A DNA stretch of 64,000 nt from Theobroma cacao (GCF_000208745.1 NC_030851.1:40387662-40451661), one strand, 5' to 3'. Positions 1-13,200 are shown, counted from the first letter of the stretch. Program-made: numbers and translations. The notes: a model not told the origin generated them from the sequence alone.

Positions 1-142
1 TTATCTTTACATATCTGTCCATAGTGAAGTATGGTATCAAACCAAAATATTCACACAGCAAAGTAGCTCTGGTAAATTTTACTGATATTGATACACTTAA
101 CAACTCTGTATGCTACAATAGCATCCATAAACATGCACTCAC

Positions 143-922
143 CAAATCCAAGGACCTGTCACTGTATATCAGTGAAAATGATTGATACTCCTTTTCAGGC
201 CGAGGATATCGTTGAAAAATCGCCTGCAAGGAAAATAAACCATTATAATTATTGAAGTTTTGGGAATCAAAGAATAAACAAAAAGTTACAAACTCACAGT
301 GCGCTGTCCAGGAATGATCCTGGAAACTTGACTAAGCTTAAGATGCTTCTCTTCTTTTCCAGAGTACCATATCAATTTAGATTCATCCTGAACACAACAT
401 CAAGTATCTGATCACAAAGAACAGCAAAATGAAGGAACTTTCGAATGACAAATCGTGCTCCTTTTACTGATCATTAGAACTCAATCCAAGGTTTTAGAGT
501 CAATGTTTTTATAGCAAATTTTTTTCATCAACAATGCCAAAAATATAAAATGTCAGTAAAGGACTAATAGAAGCATTCATATATTGAAGCAATAGACAGG
601 TGAAAATGAGACGAAAACAGCAAGCAGCCTTCAAACTTCAAAATGGAAAAATGTGTCAAGGCAAACGTACATTAGAGAGATGGAAAGGACAGAACTTGGG
701 CTTCCCTCTACGACCATACTTGAGCAAGTACGCCCCTTTCTTAAGCGCTGTAATGGCCTGTAAAATGAATCCAAGATGAAATACAAACACTTGAAAAACA
801 AAAAAATGTTACCTTTATTAATCTCCAACAGTAAGCAAAAAAGAAAACTATGATTAAAAGATGAGAAAGAAAACCTGGTCGATATCCCTCTCGGCGAGAC
901 CACTTCTCTGGGGATCAGCCAT
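143..922 (-). CDS. PRAF-type PH/RCC1/FYVE protein, N-terminal part (partial)
   Basis: Four coding exons on the minus strand are visible: 922-875, 757-671, 387-298 and 223-143. All have GT-AG borders and all are phase 0 (16, 29, 30 and 27 codons). The protein starts MADPQRSGLAERDIDQ and continues with a plant PH domain that includes KKGAYLLKYGRRGKPKFCPF, the segment IWYSGKEEKHLKLSQVSRII and FQRYPRPEKEYQSFSLIY. This arrangement is typical of the plant PRAF family (PH domain, then RCC1 repeats, FYVE zinc finger and BRX domain; phosphoinositide binding and putative small-GTPase regulation). Only the PH part lies here. The next exon is not in 1-142, so the gene runs off the left edge after an intron. 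The ATG at 922 was chosen because it splices in frame into the conserved PH exon. A longer open frame around 631-999 is a different reading frame. A possible 5'UTR acceptor near 1010 suggests a leader intron (inference). Confidence 0.88.
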
Positions 923-2733
923 TCAAGGTGCAGCCATTTGACCACCAATCCACCCTTATTGCTTTCCAACTTTGCTCCATGAAACACCTTACACTTCACA
1001 GAGCTACCATTTCTGTAATTTTTACAAACAAAAAAGATTTCGAATTCCCCCCTTTCTTTCTTCCTTTTCTTTTTTCATCTAACCCATAATTCGATAATTC
1101 CAGCTCTCAAAAACAGCTCAAATTTCACTCCGAACCCTAGAATTTCATGCATTTATGCTCAAAATAAAGCAACAAACTCCTCATTTCTTCCACATTTCGA
1201 AGATAAGCTTCGATCTTTTTCGACGATGCCGATGTAATTTCCACCTAAAATGCCAGAAACAGCGCCAAAATTTCCCCTTTTTTCTTGGACGAATTCCGAG
1301 GCCGTTGAGCTTCCGACCACTGTAGAAAGGACAGATATATATCGCAGATCTTCTGAAGGTGAGGAACCGAATAAAATTCTGAGATTCTGAAGCTTTTCTT
1401 TTTATTTAGGAATTTATCATTTGAATCAAAAAATACCAAAAAAGGAAAAGTTTCGATTTTCCTTTTCTCCTTTTTGTCTCTCTCTCTCTGCGTCCGACGA
1501 GGGGGAAGCTTTTTTAACTGTCTGTTTGTCGATGAAAGCTTCGGTTTTGGAGCCCCGGGTTGATCATGCCACGTCAGCAACTGAAAATCTCAGTGATAGG
1601 GATTGTTTGTTTCTTGTCTTTTGTTAGTTCCGTTGTTCGGTTCCGCCGTTTGGCGCCTCTTGGGTTGGTTACGTGACTTACGTCCCTCCACGGCAATCAT
1701 CCCCTGCGTCACAGACCATGGTATTTACTCTCCTTCACACCCTTGATCATCATCAATCCGTCCTTTTTTTATATATATTATTTTTCATAATTTTTATCTT
1801 TTATATTAAAAAGTACCACATATCTATATTATAAAAAAAATAAATTTTAATATAAAATAAATTAAAATTAAAACTTTTTTTTGTTAATTTTTGTTCTTTA
1901 CCTTTTCGGATGATTGATGTGTTAACCTTTAATAATTTAATCTTTTTGAAAGTTATCTTTAATTTTTTTTTTGGGACCAACTTTGAATGTAATTTATTCA
2001 TTTAATTATACATTGAGTAACAAAACAAAAGGCTTTGGTTTGATTAAATTGACATTAACAAAAATTATAATTGTTGAGCCTTCAAGTCAAAAAAAAAAAA
2101 AGTTTACTTTTTCTTTTCTCAATAAAGAAAAAGAACAATTGGCTTTAGAATTATTTTGACTTAAAAAAAAAGGTAGTACTACCATAAAATTGGGCTTGAC
2201 CCAAATCCAAACTTGGCCTAGTTTGAGAAAAATTTACCCACAAGAATTGGGCCTCATCAAAGCCCAAATCAGCTTTTGGGCCAAAAAGCCCAAATCAGTT
2301 TAAGGCATTACTTAAGTAGTGCATGCTTTTTTTCTTTTTTTTAATCCATATAAAGTGATTTTATCTTTCATAGAAACAGAAGAATATGGAAATACTATGA
2401 AATATTAACCACATTTTATTTTCTCAAACATCTTACTATTACTATTTATTTTCATTTACATCCTTTACCGGTACAATATGATTTTATTTTTCAAAAGTTT
2501 TGGCCTTCTTTGAAAAAATAATTTTTGTTTTCTTAATAATGATTAACATAATTTTTGTGGTGTAACATTTCCCATTTTATTTTTTCCATAAGTGAAAAAA
2601 AAAAGGGTATTGTGCGTTTCATACAATACAAAAACTAAGCAGAAGAAGAATCCTTATATATTTCATGCCCATGTCACAAATATGATTGACATTTTACATA
2701 GATAATCAGCTGAATTTTTTTAAAGAAGGATAT
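923..2733. other. 5' leader/promoter region of the PRAF gene and intergenic spacer
   Basis: No coding exon is seen here. The part nearest the PRAF gene (to about 1600) is CT-rich and probably holds its leader and transcription start. An E2F-type 9-mer lies at 1649-1657. The rest is AT-rich spacer with a cluster of TGGGCC/TGGGCT (site II type) motifs at 2191-2292, then the 3' flank of the HVA22 gene. Confidence 0.5.
1649..1657 (+). promoter_or_regulatory. E2F-consensus match TTTGGCGCC
   Basis: The 9-mer fits the plant E2F consensus WTTSSCGSS. It lies about 730 bp upstream of the PRAF start codon and perhaps 150 bp upstream of the leader. It is a single match and function is not shown. Confidence 0.35.
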
Positions 2734-3921
2734 TCAATAGATATAATCATCATCAAAGATCATGTAATTGTTGCTGCGCTTGTATCTTTCTTCCCTTTCT
2801 GCCTGCAATTCACAACATAATAAGACGATGAATCGTAAATTATATAATAATTATTTTATTTTATTATTATAAAATAATGATTTCATTTTACGAACCAAGC
2901 ATGCTGTAAGTATGAGGCAGGGCATACCTTAGTTACAAGCCTTGCGAATTCTTCAGTCCCGTGCTCTTGGATGTACTTCTCAGCAGCAGTCAGGATGTCG
3001 TCTTGCTTGCTGAAAATGTTTTTCTTGCGCGGGACATACCAGATTGTACTGGCACTTTGAGGGTTCATGTAAAATGGTCGAATGAAGCGACGATAAACAT
3101 ATGCTGCTCCGTTGAAGTGAGGTAAGACCAACCAGCATGTCACGATTAGCTTAGCATAAGGCCAGATGGGGAACCTGCAGGATCATTCAAGGATGAACAA
3201 CATGAAAAAGTTGCTCGATTTACTGTGCTACCACTGTCCCAAATTCGTACTCTTATCATTGAGTTAAATGTTCAGATGTTTATTTCGATTCTTCTGATCA
3301 AAGAACGAATCAATCATATTTAGCAGTGTTTGAGTTCTTAGACAGTAACATTAATGAATCTATTGCTATAATCAAGTGCTTATACATAGATGGAAGCCAA
3401 AGGAGCTGCAAATCAAACAACCCATTTGAGAAAAAGGGCATAGCAAAAAGCAATCATATCAAACTTAAACTGATTTAAGAACTGCCTCGAAGCTAGCTAA
3501 GCAAGCTTGCTTACAATTCAAGGACTTTGGCAAATGTAAGTTCGAAAAGTGTAAGCATAGAGTAGAGGACCCAATATGTCAGCCATTGCTGATCATCGTT
3601 GCTAGACCTCGTCTCGATAGCCTTAATTGAAGCATATCTATCAACACCACAGAATCTCCAAAGTGTTAGATATACAAGAATCAAGCTAACAGTATTGTAA
3701 TCTTAATCTAACAGAACTTCACGTAATCTGTACGGTCCTACTTACAGAGGGTAAACAAGGGTGACCAGAGGCCTGTAAACCAGAAAGAAGAGAAACTCAC
3801 TTAGAAAAGAGAACTTAATGTATTAAAAGCAAGAGCTAAGGTTGCAAAAAGAAAAGGAGACATACAAAGCAAGAACATCAAAGTTCTTGGCAACAACTTG
3901 GAGAAAGTTCGGGGAACCCAT
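2734..3921 (-). CDS. HVA22: HVA22 family protein (TB2/DP1, REEP-like), HVA22a/c type
   Basis: Five exons on the minus strand: 3921-3866, 3772-3746, 3637-3515, 3174-2928 and 2802-2734. They close in frame to 173 residues. The protein starts [19 protein letters not shown] and carries the TB2/DP1/HVA22 core: two hydrophobic hairpins around [16 protein letters not shown], the [20 protein letters not shown] segment, and [20 protein letters not shown] followed by [18 protein letters not shown]. The C-terminal part ([20 protein letters not shown]) and the length match HVA22a/c better than the short HVA22e type. Family members shape ER membrane and are ABA- or stress-induced in barley and Arabidopsis. 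The last exon encodes a charged tail ending DDDYIY. ACGT-core ABRE-like motifs lie upstream at 4083-4088 and 4236-4242. Confidence 0.93.
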
Positions 3922-4082
3922 CACTCCCTTGCTTCTGCTTACTAAGTTTAACTTTTGCCCCTGAGGGATTGGTTTGGTTTTCCTTTCTCAGGTTGTAAAA
4001 AAAGCAGAGAACATGGCAAAGTGTCAAATGTGAAAGGGTTGAAGATTAAACTTTGAAAGTAAAGAAGGGAATAACAGTGGGA

Positions 4083-4088
4083 ACGTGG
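4083..4088 (+). promoter_or_regulatory. ACGT-core (ABRE-like) element upstream of HVA22
   Basis: ACGTGG, about 165 bp upstream of the HVA22 start codon. ACGT-core elements are the known ABA-response sites of the barley HVA22 promoter; the role here is inferred. Confidence 0.4.
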
Positions 4089-4235
4089 GGTAAAGGGTAC
4101 CTTCCTTTTGGTTGGAAGACAGATATTTCCCCGGAGAATCTTATGCTGCACAAGAAAAGAGGCACCGAATACTTTAGAATACAATCATGTGTGGTTGTGA
4201 ATATCATCGCACACATGAAGCACCAATTACACTGT

Positions 4236-4242
4236 GCCACGT
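4236..4242 (-). promoter_or_regulatory. ABRE core ACGTGGC upstream of HVA22
   Basis: GCCACGT on the plus strand reads ACGTGGC in the direction of HVA22 transcription, about 315 bp upstream of its ATG. It exactly matches the ABRE core bound by bZIP (ABF/AREB) factors in established work. Activity here is inference. Confidence 0.45.
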
Positions 4243-5508
4243 AAGGATCAATGCTTACCATGCAATGGCCGATAGCCCAATATCTTGGGCCCTCTATGTT
4301 CGGTTTTGACAAGATTTTAATATTGGGTGTTTGGGTTTTTTTTTAAAAATAAAAGATAAATATAACTATTATAAAATTAAATGTTCGAATACAACGTTGT
4401 CCAATCATGAATTATGAGTAACAATATTAAATTATTGTTGCGAGTTAAAGACAATGTAACACGTGTTAGAAGTATGTGTTTTTAACTTTCATTGTCCAAA
4501 CAATGTCAAAAGGTTGGTGATATCTTGTCACATAATTGCAAAAGAATGACATATATGGATCAATTAAGTTTTTAGGTCTTTTTGAGTAAGTCCCGACATA
4601 TTTATTTTTCGCATTTACAAATTTGTAGAATGTGTTTTCAAAGAAAGGAGGAAAAAAATAATTTCCATCCAATTATTGAGTTGTGCAATGAGTATATAGA
4701 TATGATGCATAACTCAATTATTCGAATTTGGAAAATAAAACGTTTCATAATGTCGAATATTTCAGCTATATATGTTTTTGAAAATGAATTTGTAAAACAT
4801 GTCGAAGAATATCCTTTCATGATAATTATAATTTTATTTATATATATATATATATTGCTTGGAAAATTAAAGGAAAAGAATAAAAATAATTTAATATTTA
4901 GTTATAGAGAAGCTTTAATGAATGTTGAGGCAGAAGCATTTTGTTTAAAGATATACATATGCACATTAATTCCATATCCCCGCCCCCCCCCCATCGAACT
5001 ATAATATTAAATGATTTCTAGATAATGTTGTCGATTGAGTTAGGGTCACTTGGCTCGCGATAAATTCCATTAATGCACCAAACCAGTCACATGACATTCA
5101 TTTGTCAGATTTTTTTTTTTCCTTGGCAGAACGAGCAAAATAAAGAGAAGAAAAAGAAACGTGGTGTGTATATAATAAAGACCATGCAACATGATTAAAC
5201 CGTGTAGTTCAAGCCCCATGTGGTAATGTACAGTTGTTTCCTTGAGATAAAGAAATAGTACTTGTGAAGAAAAGAAGAGAGAGAAAGAGAGAGAGACCAT
5301 GATTTTCCTTTGTATTATTTTGATGTTTACGAATTGTTTTCGTATAAAATGTGATTGGTTTTGTGAATCAAGATATTCGTTTATTGAGAGATTGCTTTGC
5401 CGATGTTACTTTGAAAGCATGATCGGTTTCTGATCAAATTTTCTTATCCTGCTTCGTAAAAAAAAGAAGAGAGAGAGAGAGATCAATGTTGAGTCCTGAA
5501 ATATGTAA

Positions 5509-5532
5509 GGCTAGCCAGCTAGCTAGCTAGCC
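5509..5532. repeat. GCTAGC short inverted/tandem repeat
   Basis: Seven-base arms GGCTAGC (5509-5515) and GCTAGCC (5526-5532) flank repeated AGCT/CTAG units. It could form a small hairpin. No function is assigned. Confidence 0.6.
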
Positions 5533-8449
5533 AGAAGAGATTGATGCCATGCCAGGGTGTACGTATAAAAGCTTTCTGATCAACAGGCATAATGGCACCC
5601 CATGGTTTTGCAACAACTATTTTAACTGATATGCTTGAGTTTTAATTGATGTTTGTAGCAAATATTGGCCTCTTTATGGAGTATTTTTCATGTAGGAAAC
5701 ATTGGAGAGTGAAGTAAAAGAACAAAACTTGCATCAGATTTTGATAGTACGTACTGTTATTTTCTTCAGTCTGAGCAAAACCAGCTCAGCACAAAATTTT
5801 TCTGTTGATTGGTCTGGAAATAGAAAACTGAACAATACATGATCATGACATTTGAATTTAAACTCTAGGCCCACTGTCCGGTTGATCTGATTACTACTCT
5901 TCCCCTTCATCTATTCCAACCAATTTCAGATTTATTTTTCATGGACATAAAAAGGACAAGTTGCATAGAGGAATAATAAAGCAAACACAAGGCTTGCAGT
6001 CTGTTAAATGCATGCTAATTAATGATAATTAACTGTTAAACCCCGCAGTATCGGGGCAATGAGATTTTTATTTAGATTACGAAAGAAGAGTTACAATTAA
6101 TTTTCGAAATCAAGAATTAATAACAAAAACGAGACTCTTTGTAACGTAATATTACAAGTGAATGTTTCTTTGACAATGTGATATATTGAAAGATAAATCT
6201 GGGATTTTGCTCTTATACCTTTCGATACGATCAGCAGCCTCGATTTAGAAAAAAAATATTGGCTGATCCCAGACTTGGATGAGATTGGCTTAAGCACTTA
6301 GGGAGAGTCAGGGGGTCATTAAAATTGAATTTGATTCCCGGTAGATCAAGTATGACTCATCAGAAAGCTACGGAAGAGCATTTAATGTTCTTCAATGGTA
6401 TTGGTTTAGATGACAACTAGTAACAGAGAAAATAAACTACCATGACTGATCAGCAATCGAGGGCCATGGAATGCATGAGGGTGAATTTTTTTACGGTTCT
6501 TTGGGACAAGATAAAGCTAGCAGATTGATTAACTCTGATCGAAGGATTCCTTGCAGTTATGGCAAGCAAGATCATCTTAGTGAATAATGAATAGTGTGGC
6601 CACCAGCCGGGTACGTACCACTTGATTAATTAACAGCATGTGAAAAGTCATGACAATGCAACTTTGAGAGAAAATGTGTTATCACTCAGCATGCATCCTC
6701 TCTCTGATGACTGTAATTCAGCAGTTGTTGGACCATGATGAAGAGCATCATTTTCTTTTCGTTTCTTTTCTTTTTTTATTTTAATGGCAGCTCTAAGTGA
6801 TTTCATTCGTGGAGAGAAAGGACAATCAGTACAAATGATTTTGTCCTGCCGAGGATAAATAAGCAAAGAAATTTTTTATACGAAACAAACTCTGATTTTG
6901 TCAATTCGTCTGTCATAGAGCTTGATCCTAACGATATGCTTAAAAAGAAAAGCTTGGGATTCTACCGATTAGGTCTGAGATAATGTATATCCTACCTGAT
7001 AAGCATTGCCTGTCCGATTAATTAATTAAAAACACAACCTTCCCTTGTTGTCTTCCTAGTTAGAGTACAAAGTAGGCACCTGACTCTAATTTTCTACTTG
7101 AAACTAAATTAATCCTAACAATATGTACCTTAGGCTGACCTATGCAAATCAGTCCAGGACAAATAAACAAGGATTCATCCTAAACAGTAGTCATCATGGC
7201 CGTGCAAGATTGAATGTTCTTTTCATGTAGATGTTAGGGCTAGGTACATCTACTCTTAGAAAGCATCATCTCCTTTTTCTTGGAAAAAGAAGCTGATACC
7301 AATGTAGAACTATTTCCCTTTGTACCAACAACAATGCAACGCAATTAGAAATCACTGTGACTGGTATGCTTCATGGAAATGCTGCCCCAGTGGAAAAAGG
7401 TTCCCAATGAAGAAAACCTTCAACACCAAAGAGAAATCGCCATTGCAACTTGCAGCAAAGCCTGCCCTTGGGAATCTAAGTTGTACCAGAGAAGAAGAGG
7501 AAGAAGAAGCAAATGCAACGATCTACCACTGACAGAAAAGAAACAACTGATAACCTTAAATGCCTAGAAGACCCGCATCTTGGATAATTACCTGTTACGC
7601 GGTGCACCGAGTTAAAGGGTTGTAAGAGGAATCCATCAAAAGGATGACCCACTTGGTAAACGGTTCAGAGAGATGAATAAACATATGGGTGACAGGTTTG
7701 CGGTAGGGACATTGAAGGACCAACCATTCAGTATCTTATACATATATCACCAGCAAACTTCCTTATATGAATAAGATGAGGAACGATCCTCTTGTTAGTT
7801 AGTGATTGCTTACTGTTTTTTGTGGCCTGCAACGCCCACAGGCCAGGGGGCTCACCCACCTGAAAGAGTAAACCTCAAAGGCTGAAATGTGATCACGTGT
7901 GGGCTCCCTCCCTAATTCTTGAACATGATTCAACTTTTTGCTGATGATGTAAATGGCACCAACGAATCACAAATTTTGCCCGTGGAAGCTTGAAATAACG
8001 CAGAAATTAGGGAAGCACATGGACAGTAAGCAATGCACTAAAAACAACTGAAACCCCCCATCACTCTCACCATTTTAGTGAAGGATTAATCAAGGAAAGC
8101 TTTAATGTTAACAGGGAAGGTATGCAGTATTGCATGTGTAGCTAGTCTCTTTCCCTTGTACCTAAAGATTAATCTTTTGTTAGGTAATGTGAAGATATTA
8201 AACAAATTAACCAACACTGATAGCAAATTAATTCTCTCATGATCAAACCCTAATTAATTTTTTCTCATTACTCACACCAAAATCGAATATATCACACTCA
8301 ACTTCAATAGCATTCAAACTTTGCTGCCTGTGTTGCAAATTGGAAATATATGTACTACTAAAAATAAGTGGAAAAAGAATTAAAGCATGATCAAGCCATA
8401 CACTTGTAAAATTTTTGCTCCAAGGGCATGGCGGACGGGACTAGCTTGT

Positions 8450-9565
8450 TTAATCGTGCCTATCTCCTCCACCATGGTGTTGATGTGATCCGCGGGCCGG
8501 AGAGTCAGAAACGTTGCTGCCTGGAATCGGCCTATATGCGTTCAGTGCCGCGAGCACGCCTAAATGACTGTCGGTAACTGAACCGCCGGCACCAATTCCT
8601 GAACCAAATTGTTGTCCAGGCAGGAGAGCCATTGGAGTAGCGAAATTCATGAAATGCACCCCGCTAGACATAGTGCCCCTATACATGTTAGTATTACTAG
8701 CTGAAGGAAATGTCCACATGGGATCCCCAGCGCCACTCCCGCTGATGACTTGGTTGCTAGGATTGGTCACCATCCAAAATGTTGCCGGATTCGGATTATG
8801 ACTGGCCGGAATTGAACCTGTAGTCGATTGTAACAAGTAACTCCCCACCTGATTCTGTGACAAGTCTTGATGCTGATCAGGCCTTCTCTTCTTCCCCATA
8901 CTAGTATCCGCCTCCTCCGCCACATTCACGCTAGTGTCCCGCAACTCTTGCTTAGCTTGCAAGAAAGCGTTCGTACTACTACTACTAGGAAAGTTTAATG
9001 AATCGTCTGATGATAAAGCAACACCCGGAAATAAAATCCTCCTATGTTGTTGCTGAGCTGGTGAGTCGTCAAGCACGTTCCTCTCCCACTCGCTTCTCAT
9101 CCTCAATTGTTGCGTAGGAAAATTTGGGTTGAAGTAAGTGTTTCTCAAGTGAGAAGCCGACATGCTGGAACCCGAACTCCTGAGTGAAATATTGAGGGAC
9201 GTAAAGTTTGCAGGAATAGTACCTGTCCCCGTTGCAGCAATGACCGCGGGCTCGGCTTGTTGAAGCAGCCACTCGATGGTTTCACCATCTGATTTGTGAC
9301 CAAGCTCTCTTGTCAACTGGAAAACCCTAGCAGCGCAAGTTGCAGGCATGCGGATGCGGCGGCCACGCCCTTCCACCTTGGTGTGCCTGTCCTTGGTTGA
9401 AGTCCTCTTAGGGGGAGGCTTCTTGGGTGCTACGGATGCTGTTTTGGAGCTAGGCTCCGCGTTACCGGAGCTGGAACAAGGCGGTTCTTGTTGGTGTTCC
9501 GTCTTTTCTAGGAGCTGTAGAGGAAAGTTTGGCCTGCGGATCCCATTCTCACCATCCATGATCAT
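8450..9565 (-). CDS. TCP15: Class I TCP transcription factor, TCP15-like
   Basis: A single-exon gene of 371 residues. The TCP basic-helix-loop-helix domain runs from about residue 53 ([20 protein letters not shown]) through the conserved helices ([20 protein letters not shown]) and the class I segment [20 protein letters not shown]. The basic region has the class I (PCF) form. The N-terminal [12 protein letters not shown], the [18 protein letters not shown] block and the C-terminal [18 protein letters not shown] and [14 protein letters not shown] all resemble Arabidopsis TCP15 (with TCP14 next closest). The family binds GTGGGNCC-type sites and controls cell proliferation, gibberellin and cytokinin responses and endoreduplication. 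Two Met codons lie close together (MIMDG); either could initiate. The C-terminus is His/Gly-rich ([11 protein letters not shown]). The upstream leader is strongly pyrimidine-rich on the plus strand. Confidence 0.92.
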   Translation of the reverse strand: MIMDGENGIRRPNFPLQLLEKTEHQQEPPCSSSGNAEPSSKTASVAPKKPPPKRTSTKDRHTKVEGRGRRIRMPATCAARVFQLTRELGHKSDGETIEWLLQQAEPAVIAATGTGTIPANFTSLNISLRSSGSSMSASHLRNTYFNPNFPTQQLRMRSEWERNVLDDSPAQQQHRRILFPGVALSSDDSLNFPSSSSTNAFLQAKQELRDTSVNVAEEADTSMGKKRRPDQHQDLSQNQVGSYLLQSTTGSIPASHNPNPATFWMVTNPSNQVISGSGAGDPMWTFPSASNTNMYRGTMSSGVHFMNFATPMALLPGQQFGSGIGAGGSVTDSHLGVLAALNAYRPIPGSNVSDSPARGSHQHHGGGDRHD

Positions 9566-10240
9566 GTGTGGAATTATATGTTTTTCTCTTCCCCAGCCCC
9601 CTCCCCGCTCCCCCCCTTTTTTTTTTTTTCCCTTTTCTTTGTTTTGTTTTTCCTTTTTTTCCCCCTCTCCTAGTACATCTGTAGGTGACCCTCAATTCAG
9701 TGACTTTGGTGGCCTAGTGGGTCTCTCTTTCTCTTTCCATTTCTCTTTCTTGCAATATGTTGTTTAGCTTGGAATTCCCTTCTGATGGGAGCTGGCAGCT
9801 GTGTTGTTTCTTTGCTTTTCTCTCTGCAAAGAGAGAGAGGATAAGGGAAGAGGGCAAGCTTTAAGCAACAAATACAATGAGTGAGAATTATAAGGGTGGG
9901 CTAAGAAAAGCAATTATTTTTTGGGATTGGAAATATTTTGTTTCATTGAGGATGTGTCTGTAATTTTGGGTTTTCTTCTTTTATGTATTTGGTTTTTATT
10001 ATTATCTATAAAACTAGAACTAAAAATAAAAATAAAAACCCTTAGCTTATATTATATTATAGTATAGTGATTGTAATTTTTCTTTTTTTGGGAGTGGCAG
10101 CCCTTTTTTTTGTGGTTGGACAGTCCCTTGATTCAGACTCCACGTGCGGTGCTCTTTATCATTCAATCCATTAAGACAGTGGTGGCCTGAGTTTGGGACC
10201 CCATTCCTTAAGTCAAAAAACCTCAAGGAAAGAACCCTCC

Positions 10241-10262
10241 CTCTCTCTCTCTCTCTCTCTCT
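10241..10262. repeat. CT dinucleotide microsatellite
   Basis: About eleven uninterrupted CT units, followed by an A/G-rich stretch. It is a typical plant microsatellite and usable as a polymorphic marker. Confidence 0.95.
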
Positions 10263-13200
10263 TGCTAAAATTAAAGAAAAGAAAAGAAAAAAAAAAAGAA
10301 GATAATCAAGTGGCTCCCATTCCATTCTTGTAATCATTGCCCTTTTGCCTTTGCTCTTATATTTAAAATAAACCATGCTTTCCACTTAGCACATGTACCT
10401 TTCCTTTCCCACAAAAACAATTCCCTTGTCTATGTTTAAGATGAGGATTATACCCTGGTTTGCTGCCCCTCTAGTGTTCTCAATTCATGAAAAGTATATT
10501 CTTCATCTTTATTCAATTAAATTTTTGAATATTGCAGCATTCAATTCAATACTTTTTTGCTTTGTTAATATTATAATGCTGTCCTTTGACAATTTTTTTT
10601 ATCAAATTCTCTTTTACGTATGCAATTTTTTGACGTCATTGTTTATATATATATATACATATATTTTAAAAAATATAATTCAATTAATTTATTAATAATT
10701 ATTATATAAATGTCAATTCAAATCTACCCCCATGAACGATCTAACTATAAATTTGGTACCAGCTTTGAACTCTAAAACACCTAATCAAACTAACAAACTA
10801 TTGAGTATATATATGAAAATGATAGGAGTATATTATGTTTGGTTGTATCTCAATCAAAATGTTGCTAACCATGCATATATGGACTAAATTTTCCTTTTAT
10901 AATTTCTCCTTTTCCTTTTCTTTCTCAATGTCTTCATCAACAAGATTATCAAGACGGGTAATGTTATTTCAGCTGACAAAGATGATTTTTTTAAATGTAT
11001 AGTACTTGAATTGCTCTATTTGCTTGAATTACCTCATTTATCTTGAATAAATCATTATCCATTGCTTCTAGCTTCAAACATTTGTAACCATATAGAAAGT
11101 TACAAGAACAAAATCTATGGCTTAACCCTTCAAACATCCATATGTAACCAAGCTTTTTCTAGGGGTAATGATCACTAATCAACATACAAGAAGTCCCATC
11201 TCTTTTGGATTATTTTTTTTTTTGAAAATTAAATCTCTTTCTCTTTTGGATCCTACCATCCAAGGATGGTCATTGACCAGCAAAATCATCTTAATCGAAG
11301 AAATCTCAAACATTTTTGTGGTAGGATATCACACTTGAAGGACAAATCTTTCAGTAGATTTCTGAGTCAATACCCAACACTTTTCAGGTCTCCATCTTTG
11401 GACATGTGAGCCACACAGTCTGCAAGATATATACATGTGTGGTCCTTACAAGTTTTATTTAAAAGCTCATATTCCCAAATTTTGCCTTTTTTCCAAAATG
11501 CCATAAAAGGATCCCAACTCAATATTTTTTTACACCTTTGTAGGAGAGAAAGAGAGCCGCTATTTTGTGAGACCACTAATCTTAATCTTCGGACCAATTG
11601 ACTTGCCATAAGGAATATGTTGTTCATGAAGTGATAGAAATATGTAGGTTTCAAAACCCTTTTGTGTTACGATTATGATATATGTATATATTTACGATTC
11701 TAACTTTCAAATTTATTTTTTTCCTTACAGGCATGTTCACAAAAACAGAAATGTTACGAGATAGTATTGTTTACATCATACTGTAACTTTTTTAGAAAAA
11801 AGGTTATAACTGAGATTATAGTGTAAATTGATGCATGAAAAACCTAATTTTTCATGTTAATTTTTGGGTTTTTTATTTGCTTGTAATAAAGTGTTATGCA
11901 TGTCGGCATGTATAACTGCACGATATCTAATAAATCTCTTTTGATCAAGGAAAAAAATTTGGTAGAGAGCACAAACTTCTACCCCTAGACCAGAAAGCAT
12001 GCATCTAACTCTTTAATTTCAACCTGAAATTTTTTTTCCTATCGAACAATCTTCTTCCTTCTAGCTCTTTGTCCTTTTTTGAAATACTTTTAATATATAT
12101 ACCATACAAGTGAAATATACATGCAGGCACACACATATATATAATTAAGAATGAAAAGAAACAAGCCAGCACCACCCAGGAGAGAGAGAGAAAAAGATAG
12201 AAAGCATTGCACGTCCATCCCATGTGCCTAACAGGCCAACGTGTAGCTTAAAAGGGAACAAAAACAAATACATTGGCAAAATATGGCAACTTTCAAATAT
12301 ATTTCAACAACCAACATACCTAACTAATGATAAAACCCAATTTTTTTTCGAGTACTGTAATCATTTTTGCTCTAAAACAGCACTAATGGGAATTTGATCT
12401 CGATAATGACCCTTCCTAAGACTGTCGTGAACTTTGGGATTAATGTTGATTTGGTACTATAATCTTCTGATTTAGATCTGTACCACTTTGTCATGTCATT
12501 CACTTCCCTACACCTTTTCACCCCCCAACATTGAACCATGCCTTTCTTGTCTCAATTTCACAGCACAGCTTGGATTATGAAACCACAGTTGCATAGTTAC
12601 AGATCCAAAATCAAGACTAAGGATATTAAAGAAAGACCCTTTGTATCACAACATTACAGAACATCAGAGAGAAGTCTCTTTTCTGGTTTAATCAGACTAT
12701 CTGCGAGTGAATTTTGGTTTTGTAATTTTCAATATGATTGGGATTATGTATCTCGTTTCTGGTTTCTTTTACAAAACCAATGATTCTTGGTATGAGACCA
12801 ACAATGTCAAGGTTGTCTCTGAATGAAGTACTCTTAATAATGTCAACGACATAATCACATTCCCTTCAAATACTCTAAACATAAATATAAGAATTCCAAA
12901 TATCATTTTGTGTCTAAAATTGAAAAATCTGTAATTCTATTTGACAAAATCATCTTTATCAAATTTTATCGATTAATTACATTCTGTTCGAGAGATTTAC
13001 GAACATGTTTCCGAGAAAACCCTTATTTTTATTCAAATCGAAAAGAAAAAAACCAAAGGAAAATGAAAATTAACATTTTACAACTTTCATCAAGCCATGC
13101 TGGCTAGAGTTTCCGTCATGGTCCCAGCGGTACTATCTAGCACACCAAGAAACAATGAAACCCACCAGCTCTGTTCTTGAAGTGATGTTGTGTAGCCCCC

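Larger units (their letters stand above)
3922..8449. other. Gene-poor intergenic region between HVA22 and TCP
   Basis: I see no convincing gene. The first 400 bases are the HVA22 promoter. The remainder is AT-rich, with a short GA run near 5470-5482, a GCTAGC-based inverted repeat at 5509-5532 and a poly-C run near 4983-4991. Two overlapping small open frames at 7320-7567 have no recognisable domain and no codon-bias support. The last kilobase is the 3' flank of the TCP gene. Confidence 0.5.

Noticed and set aside
631..999. Long minus-strand open frame over the PRAF start
   Set aside because: It begins at a GTG and runs through an intron in another frame; the real exons spliced from the ATG at 922 encode the PH domain.
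7320..7567. Two overlapping small open frames in the HVA22-TCP spacer
   Set aside because: No recognisable motif, Glu-rich low complexity, and no promoter or homologous feature.
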